Source: Liolophura sinensis (Eukaryota; Mollusca; Polyplacophora; Chitonida; Chitonidae). From it: 64,000 nt of DNA. The stretch spans positions 53,115,249 to 53,179,248 of the forward strand of contig NC_088295.1 in the NCBI RefSeq assembly GCF_032854445.1, given 5' to 3'. Below the pieces are notes generated by a model. That model saw only the letters and a program-made list of their open reading frames with translations. It was not told the DNA's origin and searched no databases. The translations under genes were made by a program, and so were the position numbers. This document shows positions 39,764-52,500 of the stretch, one piece after another. Within the stretch, counting starts at the first letter, position 1, and each line of letters opens with the position of its first letter.

Positions 39764-40306
39764 TTAAAGGAGAAGAAAACTTTAAAACATGACACTATAG
39801 GCTGAAAAGAGCACATTTTTTTCTATCAGGTGGTGCCTTCTGCATAATTTTGCGATTTTTCCTTGCTATACACGTAAAGCCTTAAAGCGTCAAAGCTGGC
39901 GTACATCGCGCCCTCCATCGTTAACACCGTGTAATTTATGCTGGGGGTATGTTGCCTCTCAGCCAATGAGAGTTGTTAAAACTGCCGGATTGTTCATGTA
40001 AACTTGGAACCTAAGTCCAACATTCCGGTTTTCCGATCCTCAAGAGCCAAGCGAACTGTACAGTTCACTACCTTCTGGGAAGAAGAATTCTGCCAGACGA
40101 ACTACACTTCGGCAGTTTCCTTCCCAACACAGAAGACTTCAGGACTAGTTCTTAGGGTAAATGGAGTTGTCCACAGCAGATTTTGGCGCTGACTTTATTT
40201 ATTATTTATCAGCTTGAAGTACATACTTTTGGGGCATGCACCTGCAAGAAAATGCATACTCTTTTCAGTGGTATTTGATTGATATTTAAATTTTCTTCTC
40301 CTTTAA
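39764..40306. mobile_element. 535-bp TTAA-flanked MITE-like element
   Basis: TTAA at 39764-39767 and 40303-40306 flank inverted termini beginning AGGAGAAGAAAA (12 bp perfect). Inward, TGAAAAGAGCA and its partner TGAAAAGAGTA continue the symmetry. A 62-codon open frame inside has no known domain. Confidence 0.65.
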
Positions 40307-40435
40307 ATTAAACATTGAGGTCTATTTTCAACAATTTCTGATATTTACTTGCCCTAATGTTTAATCGTTGAATTCAAAAACCTGGTAGGTCCATTCCGCA
40401 AGGCATGCTGCAGAACGAAGTTGACTGTTAAATCC
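40306..40435 (+). repeat. Dispersed noncoding repeat, copy 3
   Basis: It abuts the right TTAA of the 535-bp element and matches 603-745: a TTAAACATTGAGGTC block, CAATTTCTGATATTT, TAATGTTTAATCGTTG and GGTCCATTCCGCAA. Confidence 0.6.
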
Positions 40436-40764
40436 ACTCCAAAACAGGATTTCTGGTGTGGACTGAACAGAAATGGGTATAATCCCGAAGTCACTTGATC
40501 TACTATATACCTATCATATTCGCCATGTTCTTTAAAATTGTCCCAGTTATAAACCAAAGCGTTTACACTAGATAGTGTATTTATAGTCTGTGTTGTTGGG
40601 TTTTCTGAGTATGTATGAGGTACTACGTAAGCCACCTAGCCTGACAGCTGATGACATATTTCACAGGGATGCCCAAGCCACATAACCGCAAGAACGGGCT
40701 ACTTAGTGCTGTCTGATTTCTGCCAGGTTTGAGTGTGGCTCTACTGCTTGGCATTGTGCCGGGG

Positions 40765-40935
40765 CTTACCAGCTAGGGATTTGAGCTAGCAGTCTCTGGG
40801 TTTGGAGTCTGCGTGTCTTCCAGTTTTCCTGGCTACGTCCTCCTGAGTACGTAGGAAGGAGAGAAAGCACACAACGTCCACCAAAAGTGTGATGGGGCTT
40901 ACCAGCTGGGGATTTGAGCCAACGATCTCTGGGTT
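40765..40935. repeat. Direct repeat pair
   Basis: GGGGCTTACCAGCTAGGGAT... and its near copy at about 40887 both run into TCTCTGGGTTTGGAGTC. Spacing is about 120 bp. The origin is unknown. Confidence 0.7.
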
Positions 40936-43306
40936 TGGAGTCACTAGACTAAAGGGAAATTCCCTTCAGCTTGTAGGTAGACAGTGCTTAAATATCACGG
41001 TGTTTGTCCTCACTAAATCAGTAGAGCCATACACATGCCGCTGCGCTGTACGACAACTTTGGTATCTTTCAACAGCAGAGTTGTTTTCATGTCACTGACA
41101 TGTTGAAGTTTATATGGGGGTTTAATCATTCATAACGATAGTTGCAAACATATAATTCTGGTATAAAATAGCACAGCTGTAAGAGTTACAATGCAGAACA
41201 TGATCAAATGTGTACTAGGATATTTTGCTATGTCTCCGTGTGGAACAGTTGTATTTTAATCTGGTACGTTGTGTAAAATAAACGCAGTCTTTAGTGATAG
41301 CTGTGCAAAAGATTATGGGATGAAAAAGGAGTGTAAAAATTCCAGGAAAAGGAGAGAAAATGTGAGCTTATCAGTGGTATTTCTATTTGCGGTAGTTTTT
41401 CTAATACAATGAACAACTATCAGTGACAGTTTTGTCTGCAGGCATGGCTTTTATTTGAAGACATCATGCAAAACATATGCTTCTTTGGTGACTACAACAT
41501 ATTAACATGCATTTTGCATTAAACCCCTGTATAAACATTCAGAGATACATATTTGCAACTATTTTAATGATAGGCGTTATAGTCTTTAATATTCAACCAG
41601 GAACTGGCCTGAAAATCGACTTCGGGAATGAGGGAATTCATAAAGGAAGTACCAATTTGTTTGACAGGCACTTTTGAACTTAAAGTGTTAAACATGTATA
41701 CGACGACTGTCAAAATGCTAAAATTAAACACTGAGACTAGACAAGGAATCATTTCCAAATTTCTCTGTAAATCATGTGATAATTCTCAGAATATCTCTAT
41801 CCTGTTAAAAATAAACAATAAATGTGTTCAGGAAATTTCCACTGCCAGTAGTGAATATAAATGGATAAGGCACCTTTGCCCATGAGCAGAATCTCCTGAC
41901 AGCGTCATAAAATGTGGTTCCCATTGAATTACTTCCCTTGGTGCCATTCTCCCAGTTAAATGGCACGGTATAAGCAGTAAGCTATGGTTAGGTGGAACGT
42001 TTGAAACAGGACAATGGCAACTTTTGATGTTACAGCTGCATAAGGTATATGTATTGTGTATATTGATATGAAAAGCCTAGATGTTAAACATTATACAATT
42101 TATTAAACCACTAGGAGGAAATTTAACAGTCCAGTTATGAACTTACATGTACTGTATGGTACATATGCATGTAAATATATCCTGTCTGAGCTAAAAAAAA
42201 AAAAAAAAACTACATAGACTTGGTTCTGCAACTCTAAGTGACTGATGTCAAATGTTTTTATAGTTTATTGCCACTGTTAGTATATATAACCTACATATTG
42301 CATAGGTCTACTTCAGCAGGCAATGTCTCACTTCTCATAGTTTCATTCCTCAAGCACAAATTCTACTTGGCCATTTGATTTATGTCATAGCTGCTGTCAT
42401 GTGACAAGGGAGGTAATTCAGATGAGGTCTATCATAAAGTTTCTTAGTTAGCACTTACTACATGCATCCAGGGATTTACAACACATTAATCCATACCTGT
42501 GATGTGAATCTCATGTTTCATAGTTAAAAATCACATTGTTTATTAACTTTCAGATTTTATGGGCAAAAATATTGCGCTATATTGTTGTATCATGTTTTCA
42601 TCTTGTATAGCAGCGAAATACCTGCAGACTTGCCAGCAAAATCCTGCAACATGCAGTTTAAAATACACAAAACCGTTTGTTTCTTGGATGGTAGACCTCA
42701 TCAGGTATTTGCCCTGGGCTCGACCCGGGTCCTGCAGCTCTTTGGGTTTTTCACATCTTTGGACCTTTCTGGGTTGACAGCTCTGTTAATTTGGGCACAC
42801 CCTTTATTTTAACATTAGAATTTAATTTGGACACATCCAAAATTCAAAGGCACAATTTTACTCACTTAGAAGGTGTTGACTGGAGTTCATCTTGTCATTA
42901 TTTTATAAAACTAAGTTTTGGTGGTGAAATGAGTATGTTTGTGTTTGACATTCATTGCAGTCTTCCACTACTCATAGCATAGTAACAACACATGTGACAT
43001 CAGTGTTCTTGGGGCATTGATGACATTGACAAAAGTTTGTAAGATGGTGTTGTCTTGTTTGATCTTTCATGCAATTGGCTGGAGACGGCTTCCAGCAAGT
43101 GTTAGATACATGTACATGTATTTCACTTATGGGAAGGTTTGCCAGAAACTTGTCAAAAGTTGGTGGTAACAGGTTCATTCCTGGACATCACTCCAGATTC
43201 ATTTGTAAACATAAACTGCTAAACTCTGAAATTTATCAGCTATTGAAGTTCAATACAGTGTCAACCTCCCAGTACGGGTTAAGTGTATGTTTTCTTTTGT
43301 TTGTAG

Positions 43307-43530
43307 AAAATGTCCAAGGTTAATGCCTTGCAAAGGCATTCGAAGGGACGGAACTCTTTGTCAGCTGAGCCCCTAAGAATACGCCACCATGATGAAAATA
43401 ATCCAAGACTGTCAACAGCAAATCGTTTTTCAGTTGGAAGACTGTCTGCTGGAACGTCCGGACAAAGGAAGTCATTTCTTCCCAAGTCCACATCAACAGG
43501 TGCTACAATCGGTACCATGCAGAAGTCACG
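43307..43530 (+). CDS. NDC80: NDC80 coding exon 1
   Basis: The acceptor TTTGTAG is followed by AAA and the ATG at 43310. It encodes the basic N-terminal tail (MSKVNALQRHSKGRNSLS...), rich in Ser/Thr next to Arg/Lys, as expected for Aurora B sites that tune microtubule binding. The donor is CACG|GTCAGT. Confidence 0.9.
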
Positions 43531-46500
43531 GTCAGTATCACACATTGATGATTTCAGCGGTGCCTTCCTAGCTTTGTTAGGGGTCTCCGTGGCTCAGTTG
43601 GTTAGTGCACTAGCGCAGCATAATGACCCAGGAGTCTCTCACCAATGCGGTCGCTGTGAGTTCAAGTCCAGCTCATGCTGGCTTCCTCTCCGGCCGTTTG
43701 TGAGAAGGTATGCCAGCAACCTGCGGATGGTCGTGGGTTTCTCCCGGGCTATGCCCGGTTTCCACCCATCATAATGCTGGCAGCCATCGTATAAGTGAAA
43801 TATTCTTGAGTACGGCGTAAAACACCAATCAAATAAATAAATTAATCCGAGCTTTATTAGTCATACAGTCAACAATGAAGATGCTATAAAATGAAATATA
43901 TTTGCTCTTGCCCATATTGCAAGCAGTACTAGTATTTCGTGTTTAAAACTTTATATTTGGGACTTGGGTCTGCAGTGTAAAGCAGTCGTGAAATCACCCT
44001 AACCTTTAATCGTGGACCTTGTGGTCGACTCTTTTTTTTTCTCGAATTTGAAATGGAGGTTAATCACACAAATGTCTGATGAACACCATCACAATGTTAG
44101 AATGTGACTCCCAGTAGCAATTGGAAAATCGCACAGTGTACCTATGTAGCAGAATGTAGTTATCACATTGCCCTGTCATTTTTACTCATGAATACTGTCT
44201 TTCACGTACATGTAGAGCATCCTTTAGTCCTATTAACACTTTTGTGTTTTCATTTCTGACCCAGCTTGGCTCACAGAGATTTAATGTTGATAAAAATTTA
44301 CCATTCTCTTGAAATATATGTATGCCTCACTTCCGAAAACTGAAAGTTTTGTATTTTGACATTTTACCAAAGCAGACATTTTATGCATTAAATAAAAATT
44401 TGGAAGAACAGCCCTGGTGAAATCTGACCTTTAATATTGGGCATTATCGGGTCATTTTCCAGGCAATTTTCTCACCACAAAAAATGCTGAAAAACTTTTA
44501 ACATCTATTTTACAATTTTTAAAGTTTTGGGTGTACATGTAAATCTTTGGCCCTAAACTGCAGGCGCACGTGTCTTGTGTCCAACAAACCTACAGGTATC
44601 GTGGTCTGGCATCCTCTTTACTTGATCACCTTTTCATAGAGAATCATAAATGAACCTTCTGGATTATGGTGTACATTTTTCAGGCCGTCCAGTGGCTATG
44701 GGAGAGGTTATCCTCGCTCAGACGTTCTGAAGGATCCACGGCCCATCTCTGACAAGTCTTATATGCACCGGTGTATTAAAGCAGTTGTTGAGGTAATGTC
44801 ATGTTATGCTGTATTCTAATCCAAAGTGATCTATCTTTGTGTCCGATTGCCAAATGGTCAGGGTTTGTCTTTTAATCCGTATAAATTTGTTTGACATCAT
44901 TCTTCTCATTGGCGATAATTCTTGATTCTTAATGTTATGCTATGTTATGTGTACATGTTTATGACTGTGTCATCTGCCCAACGGAACAGTAAAAGACTCG
45001 GCCATTGTTAGTGCATACCATTTACATGAAAAATCATAAAGAATCATGTACTCTCTGTAAAACTTTCCACCTGGAACGTCAGCAGTGTTCACATGTTTGG
45101 CTACCATGTTGGCCGTCAGATTTACAGGTGTATCTTCCTACTATAGGTGGTTTGCAGTGACAGTCATCTTTGAAGTAAGATTGAGTGTGGCCTACTGGTT
45201 GTCTATTGTTAGAGGTGTCATAAGCTCGACAGAGGCCCTCGGCTGGTAAGGGCATACAATGGACAATATACTCAAGCTTACCTCAAAGATGGCTGCCATT
45301 ACAAACCATCTAAACTGTAAGTGACATTAAGAAACAAAAAGTGTTATACAGATGTTTTTTTGTGGGGAAACAAGATTTAGTGAAGAGGGATGCCCAGCTG
45401 CTGTGAGGAAAACATTCTCCACTTTTTTGGAATGCCTCAGTGTTAGGCCGGATTACAGATTGTATAATCTGACAGGTTTCCTCTTCTGTATGCAGTATGT
45501 AAACCAAATCTCTATTGTTTTCACAGTTTTTATTGGACAATGGCTACCCACACCCAATTTCCACAAAGGTTTTGCAGTCCCCACAAAGTAGAGACTTCTT
45601 TCGTATTTTTGAGGTAAGCTACATGTATTTCACATGTATCTCTCCAAACCACTTGGTAGTTTGTCTTACATTACATTTACTTATATCATTGCATGTGCTA
45701 ACAGTGTACAGTAGTAGGCATAATAGATGTATATCTGTTACGTTGTGACTTTGTCAGACTGATCATGTACTAAACCTGCCCTTCTTATTTTTTATTATTA
45801 CGTGTACTTAACATTTATAAGAGGTAAATAATTACACTTATATTTGTCTTGTGGAGTGTAAATGTGGTTTCAGATCTGAACAGAGGGAAAACTGAATTTT
45901 ATGTGGATTGGAACTTTTTAAGTGAATTATAAGTGACTTAGTGAGATGAATAATTTGGAACAAAATAAGTTTGAAATTTCATGTCCTGGTGAGATCCATG
46001 AAGGCCTGTCATAAACTTGTGTTTTTTCTTGCTGCAGTATTTATTCAGTATGTTGTATGACCCTAAGTATAAGCTGGGCAAAAAACCAGAGGAGGAAATC
46101 CCATCATTAATGAAGCTGATCTTGTACAAGTTTAATATCTCCAAGAGCTCACTGTTCACTATTGGCACTGCTCACACCTGGCCACATCTACTGGCAGCTC
46201 TCACCTGGCTTATAGTCACCCAGAAGGTAGGATGTCATATTCTTTCAGTGAATCCGATATTGGTATTCATTAAGTTGAATCTTTGAAAAAGATTTCATGT
46301 CACAATAAATCCTTCAAAAGGCTTGATTTTTCAGTATTAAATGTCATAAAGCATTATGTTTGCAATGGGTCAGTAAACAAAGGACCAAAACAATATACAT
46401 TAAATTTCAGTAAGTTTTGTACTAAAAACTGGATGTTTTGTAATTTTGCCAGAAAATATTGTGTATGAGGTCCTAGGAAGTCCTTGAGAAAACATTTTCT

Positions 46501-49500
46501 TTCATGCAAGGGAATCTTGGGTAACGTTAATGCTGTCCTCGAAATCAGAGGAATTTCGAAATTTAATAGAAAAGGTTTAGTAATGTTTCTTTCTGATCCG
46601 AATGAAGCTGTGTTATAACCATGGGTGTTGCAGATCTGTTTGAGGGCTGCTGAAGACATCGAAGCTCTGATGTTTCCCCCAGATGAGGATCACTTTGATA
46701 GCCTGCCCCTAGCCAGAGTAGGTTCACCATTATCACCAAGTGTAACCTTCTTTTTGCTTTTCAGGCTAAGGGGATTTGGTGGAGTAGTGGAGTTACTGCC
46801 GTAACAGTTACTTGTAACTACCCTGAAAATGTGGGCTCTGTCAAATGATTCAATGCAGATATCTCTATTAGACAGTGTTACATGCGTGACTATCAAAGTG
46901 ATATTTTTGTACCTTTACTACCTCCAATAATTGAGAGCCAAGGAAGGAAGAGTTAATTTGAAACTTCTATATTTCCTTGTAAATGATGGATAAAATAATC
47001 TCATATTGGAATATTACATAAAAATGTATAATAAGAGAACATAATGTACTATAAGAGAACATATCAGCTTTTGTCCAGAGATCATTGCTCAAGATTCACA
47101 ATCTTACCATGGCCTTATACAAATACGAGAATATTTTGTTACCATTTTTAGAGGCACCCAAATTACAGCATACCCTGAAAGGTACCCTAAAAAGCCCCCC
47201 AGATTATGGGAATTATACATGATATGCTAAGTTTAAATCTTCTTCAAAATTACAAATATTCATATAATCAGAATGTACAAAAATTTGCCGGTAATATTGA
47301 CAGTATAATTTGCTATGTAAGACATTAAATCTTAATATCTCCCAAAAATATTTTAGCCAAAATTAGATGACTGTATCCGTGCCCAAATATAAAGCTGTAT
47401 GTGGTCATGTTATGCTCAGGCCCATGCTGGCCAGCGCGCTTAGTTATGTATGATTTCTTCTAGGCCTCATCCATTGAGGTTAAGTTTTGATCTGGCCGTT
47501 ATGCCTGCGACTTTAAGCTAGTAGGTTTTGTACCTTGGTATGTCCAGTGGTTTCCACTGGGTTCTGCCCTGTTTTCTCCACCAATGCACTTGTCCACAAC
47601 CATAGTGGTTGATGCTCAAGATGCTTGAGTACAGTGTACTTTAAACTACCAGTCCAGGTGGCAAATCATACACCATGTACACCTTGGGTGGATACCCACT
47701 GAACAGAATGTTTTATAACTTGCCTGTTGAAAGAGATCATTCTCTGAAGCCATAAGTTAAATTAACCTGTATTCTGCCAAAACATTCCCAAGTAAGCAGG
47801 TGCATCAATTACAAGTTTAAGAACTCAATTCTGATATTGACTTGGTGAGAGTATTTTGTACATTGGTGTAGAAAAGTCACTTGGCTTGTAAACCTTTTGG
47901 AAAACCCCTTGAAACAGTCTGATAAAAATTGTGCAGAAAATGCAATGGTGCAAAGGTTATTGTTGTATATCTGCCTTTTGTTAAATTTCATGTGCGGTAC
48001 TGCGTGTGTCTACAGATCCAGCTGAACTACTGCGAGAGAACATACGAATCATTCCTCTGTGGCAAGGACACATATGAAGACGAGGACGAGGAACTTGTCT
48101 CCATCCTACGTCAGTACACCAGCTTATCTCAGCTCTTAACCCTCTATTCCTCTCCAGCCATACGTGGGAGGTCTGGCAGCAACCTGTGGTTGATCGTGGG
48201 TTTCCCCCGGGCTCTGCCCGGTTTCCACCCACCAAAATGCTGGCCGCCTTGGTATAAGTGAAATATTCTTGAGTACAGTGTAAAACACCAGTCAAATAAA
48301 TCAACTTAACCCTCTATAGGCCACATCATACTCACCATGTGCCACAAGATAGTGGTAACAGAGATAACATTTAGTGTAAGCTGGCGGATGGGGTGGGTGG
48401 GGATTGGGGGTGCTGGCTCAAGCTGAGAAAGCATATTTGAATCCAGCCCTCACTGATACAGCTCTCGCTGTAAGTGAGGAGGTTTGACAGGTACATGTAC
48501 CAGGTAAAAGTCAGTGGTTGACTTTGCTGTCCCCACCCATAAATCCCAGTGTTATCACATAACGGAAAAATTCGAGAAACACCAATATTATAAATAAAAT
48601 ATCGCATACTCAGGATATTTGATCAACCAAACAGTGTATCGTGAGTCATATAGACACTGTTTTATGGGAAATCATTTGTGTCTTGTTGACATTGTAATGC
48701 ATGTACATGTGTGTAGAAGTGAAGAGGACTGAAATCGTGTTACAGGTCAGAATCTGCTGTGCTCTGGAGGAGACCTGGAGACATTGGAAGCTGACAACAG
48801 GAGATACTCACAGGAGCTGGAGCTGTTACTGCAAACCCCTGTGAGTACATGTGGAACATCCTATCTGTTCCTGAGCAAATAATGGGTAAAGATGGGTAGA
48901 GAAAACCATGGTTAACATGGTGATGCTTTTGTTCATGTATATTAGCTTCACGTATATTTGAATGGCTTAAAAATGGTCAAATTAATTTCAGCTAGCCCAG
49001 TTGCTGCATCATGTGTTAAATTTATTTATTTATTTATTTGATTGGTGTTTTACGCCGTACTCAAGAATATTTCACTTATATGACGGCGGCCAGCGTTATG
49101 GCAGGAGGAAACCGGGCAGAGCCCAGGGGAAACCCACGACCATCCGCAGGTTGCTGTCAGACCTTCCCATGTATGGCCGGAGAGGAAGCCAGCATGAGCT
49201 GGACTTGAACTCACAGCGACCTCATTGATGAGAGGCTCCTGGGTCATCACGCTGCGCTAGTGGGTTAAAAATTATAGGGGTTGGTATTATTGCACAATGC
49301 ATAATAATGCTTGTTATGCATCGATACATCTGTATTTTATATTTTATCTGGTTACAGGTTTTTCCACATTATAAAACCCATTTTCCTCCTGTTGACTAAC
49401 TTTGAAAGTTCCTGACTCAGGCAGATTGTGTTTTTGTACTGTAAGGTAATCTTAATGTCCACAGGATTTGGGGTGAATATTTTTTTTAGTTACCCATAGA

Positions 49501-52500
49501 TTTAGGTATCTAATGGCAACCTTCTAAATGGTCTCACACATATTTCTGGCTACTCAGGAAAAGCCACCCTTGTTCCTCGTAGACGGATGTGAAGTAAGTC
49601 TTATGCAGATATATTTAACAGATCACCATTCGTTTACATGGCTGGAGCCAATTTAATACCTGAGTTAAATATTGATCGTGCTGACATTTTAATTCCAGGA
49701 TAAAGCGGCAGAGTTACAAGGGATCAGTGAAGGGTTGTTGACTGATGAGCAGACTTATGGCAAGTACCTGCAGGAGTTAGAGGCCCACAAGGAGGACCAG
49801 GACAAACTGCTGACTGAAGCAGAGGAGGAACAGCTCACTCTCAGTAAGACTGTAACTCTGTTCTCAGAGGACAGCTAATACGCTTAAAAGGTGCAGAACC
49901 ATCACTGACTGGATGGTGTGAGAGGCAGGCAGATCCAGGCCACATGCATGATTAGTCTAAGCTGACCCTTATTGACATATTAGTGATATAGTTGCCAGCC
50001 AGTGTTTCACTTGGTGTTTTGGTGAGTTTCTCTGAACAGAGCCGTGATAAACAGTGTAGAACGGTGTTATTCACAAGTGTTTAAAAGAGCTGCTCAATCA
50101 GACGAGCTACTGGTGTTCTTGGATGGCCTTGTTTTGTTTTTAATTTTCTATACCATTTTGATTTTTGGAAATTGTCTGCCTGTTTCAAAACTGAATGGAC
50201 ATTCCCACAATTTTTTGGCTGCAATTAATGCATGGGAATTGAACTCTTGGAATTCTTGGCAAAATTTTGAGAAAAGTGGACATTTTGTAACTTTGGTAAC
50301 TTTTTCACTCCTTGAAGTGTATTAAAAAATAATGTTTTACTTTTTGATGTTGTACTAAAATGTTTTCATTGGTTGTTTCAAAATCAGTAATTCTGGTATA
50401 TTTTATTGATAATAATGTTTTGCTATTTTCAAGATGTCCTCGAGAAGGTAGAAGTAATTATTCATTGTTCTTTCAAAATCAGGAGCATTGGTACAGTTTT
50501 TCGTAAATTGTTTTCATTGACTTGGGGACTATGTTTTGTAAGGTTGCCATTGGATACCTAATTCTAAATTTGGCAAGAATGACAATGGGGTTACTATAGA
50601 AAGTATCTGGTTCTAACAGCTTTTATGTGATTGTATCCATGTCCAGTGGCTGAGCTGAAGGCATTACAAGACAATAGGAGTCAGATGCAGAAGATTTTTG
50701 ATACCCAAGAATTCTCACCAGCAGATGTTGACCGAATAAAACAAGAGTACCAAGAAATACAAAGACAAATCAGTTCTGAAGAAAGAATGATGGAAAAGCT
50801 AGACTCTGATGTTTGGGCATTAGAAATGGGCATCAGTAAATCTCGGGGAACGGGTAGGTCCACCAGTAAAGTAATGAAACACTGGCTTTAGCCTGCAAGA
50901 ACTTCAAAACCCCAGTCAAGATTGTATTACTGAAGCTACGCCCACATATGTACTTCTGACTAGTATGGTCAGTTGTTGTGTTGTCCAGACCAGGACTCAA
51001 AGGTTCCTAAAATGGTCAACTCTCCAATCGAAATCTTAACTAACCCTCTAGCAGCAAGCACTACCTATGTAGAATATCTCAGAATATAATGGTTGATTGA
51101 TTGATTGTCATAACAAAAACCTCACAAGTTATTATGAATCCAAGTCTAAGTACAGTAGAGACAGTCTGAGTTAAACAATACCATTCCCAGACCATGTGAC
51201 TAAAGCCTAATGCTTGGTTAAGACCTGTGTTTTTAATGTCCTGATTAACTTGGTCATGACCTTTCTTGCATCAGTTGGTATCTGTTTCACTCATACAATT
51301 AATATCCTTTAGGTTTGTGGACAGGGAATAGCTTGGCATTCACCAGAAAATACCCCCTCTCTCTCTCCTCACCCTGAGGTCAGCAATGACTGGATTCATC
51401 TTCATTTCCACCGTTCAGATTTTTGTTAACACACAGTTAGCACTTCACTGCTTCTTCTGAAAGACTTATCTTGAGCATGGTTTACACTAAATCCTCATCT
51501 TGATCATGGTGTACCCTAAATCCTCATCTCGACCATGGTGTACCCTAAATCCTCATCTTGACCATGGTGTACTGTAAATTCTCATATTGACCATGGTATA
51601 CCCTAAATCCTCATCTCGACCATGGTGTACCGTAAATCCTCATCTTGACCATTGTGTACGCTAAATCCTCATTTTGACCATGGTGTACCCTAAATCCTTA
51701 TCTCGACCATGGTGTACCCTAAATCCTCATCTCGACCATGGTGGGCCCTAAATCTTCATCTTGACCATGGTGTACCCTAAATCCTCATCTTGACCATTGT
51801 GTACGCTAAATCCTCATCTTGACCATGGTGTACCCTAAATCCTTATCTCGACCATGCTGTACCCTAAATCCTCATCTCGATCATGGTGGGCCCTAAATCC
51901 TCATCTCGACCATGCTGTACCCTAAATCCTCATCTTGACTATGGCGTACCCTAAGTCCTCATCTCAACCATGGTGTACCCTAAATCCTCATCTTGACCAT
52001 GGTGTATGCTAAATCCTCATCTTGAGCATGCTGTACCCTAGATCCTCATCTTGACTATGCTGTACGCTAAATCGTCAACTTGACCATGCTGTACCCTAAA
52101 TCCTCATCTCGACCATGCTGTGCCCTAAATCCTCATCTTGACTATGCTGTACCCTAAATCCTCATCTTGAGCATGCTGTACCCTAAATCCTCATCTTGAC
52201 CATGCTGTACCCTAAATCCTCATCTTGACTATGGCATACCCAAAATCCTCATCTCGACCATGCTGTACCCTAAATCCTCATCTCGACCATGCTGTACCCT
52301 AAATCCTCATTTCAACCATGCTGTACCCTAAATCCTCATCTTGACCATGCTGTACCCTAAATCCTCATCTTGAGCATGCTGTACCCTAATCCTCATCTTG
52401 ACCATGCTGTACCCTAAATCCTCATCTTGACTATGGCATACCCAAAATCCTCATTTCGACCATGCTGTACCCTAAATCCTCATCTCGACATGCTGTACCC

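Larger units (their letters stand above)
39381..43306 (+). other. Probable NDC80 5' intron
   Basis: It contains the 535-bp TTAA-flanked element, copy 3 of the dispersed repeat (40306-40435), a tandem pair at about 40765 and 40887, and AT-rich sequence with a poly-A run near 42195. No coding feature is supported. Confidence 0.55.

Noticed and set aside
50854-50859. GTAGGT as the exon 10 donor of NDC80
   Set aside because: It would leave phase 1 while exon 11 begins in phase 0. The GTAATG at 50871 fits.
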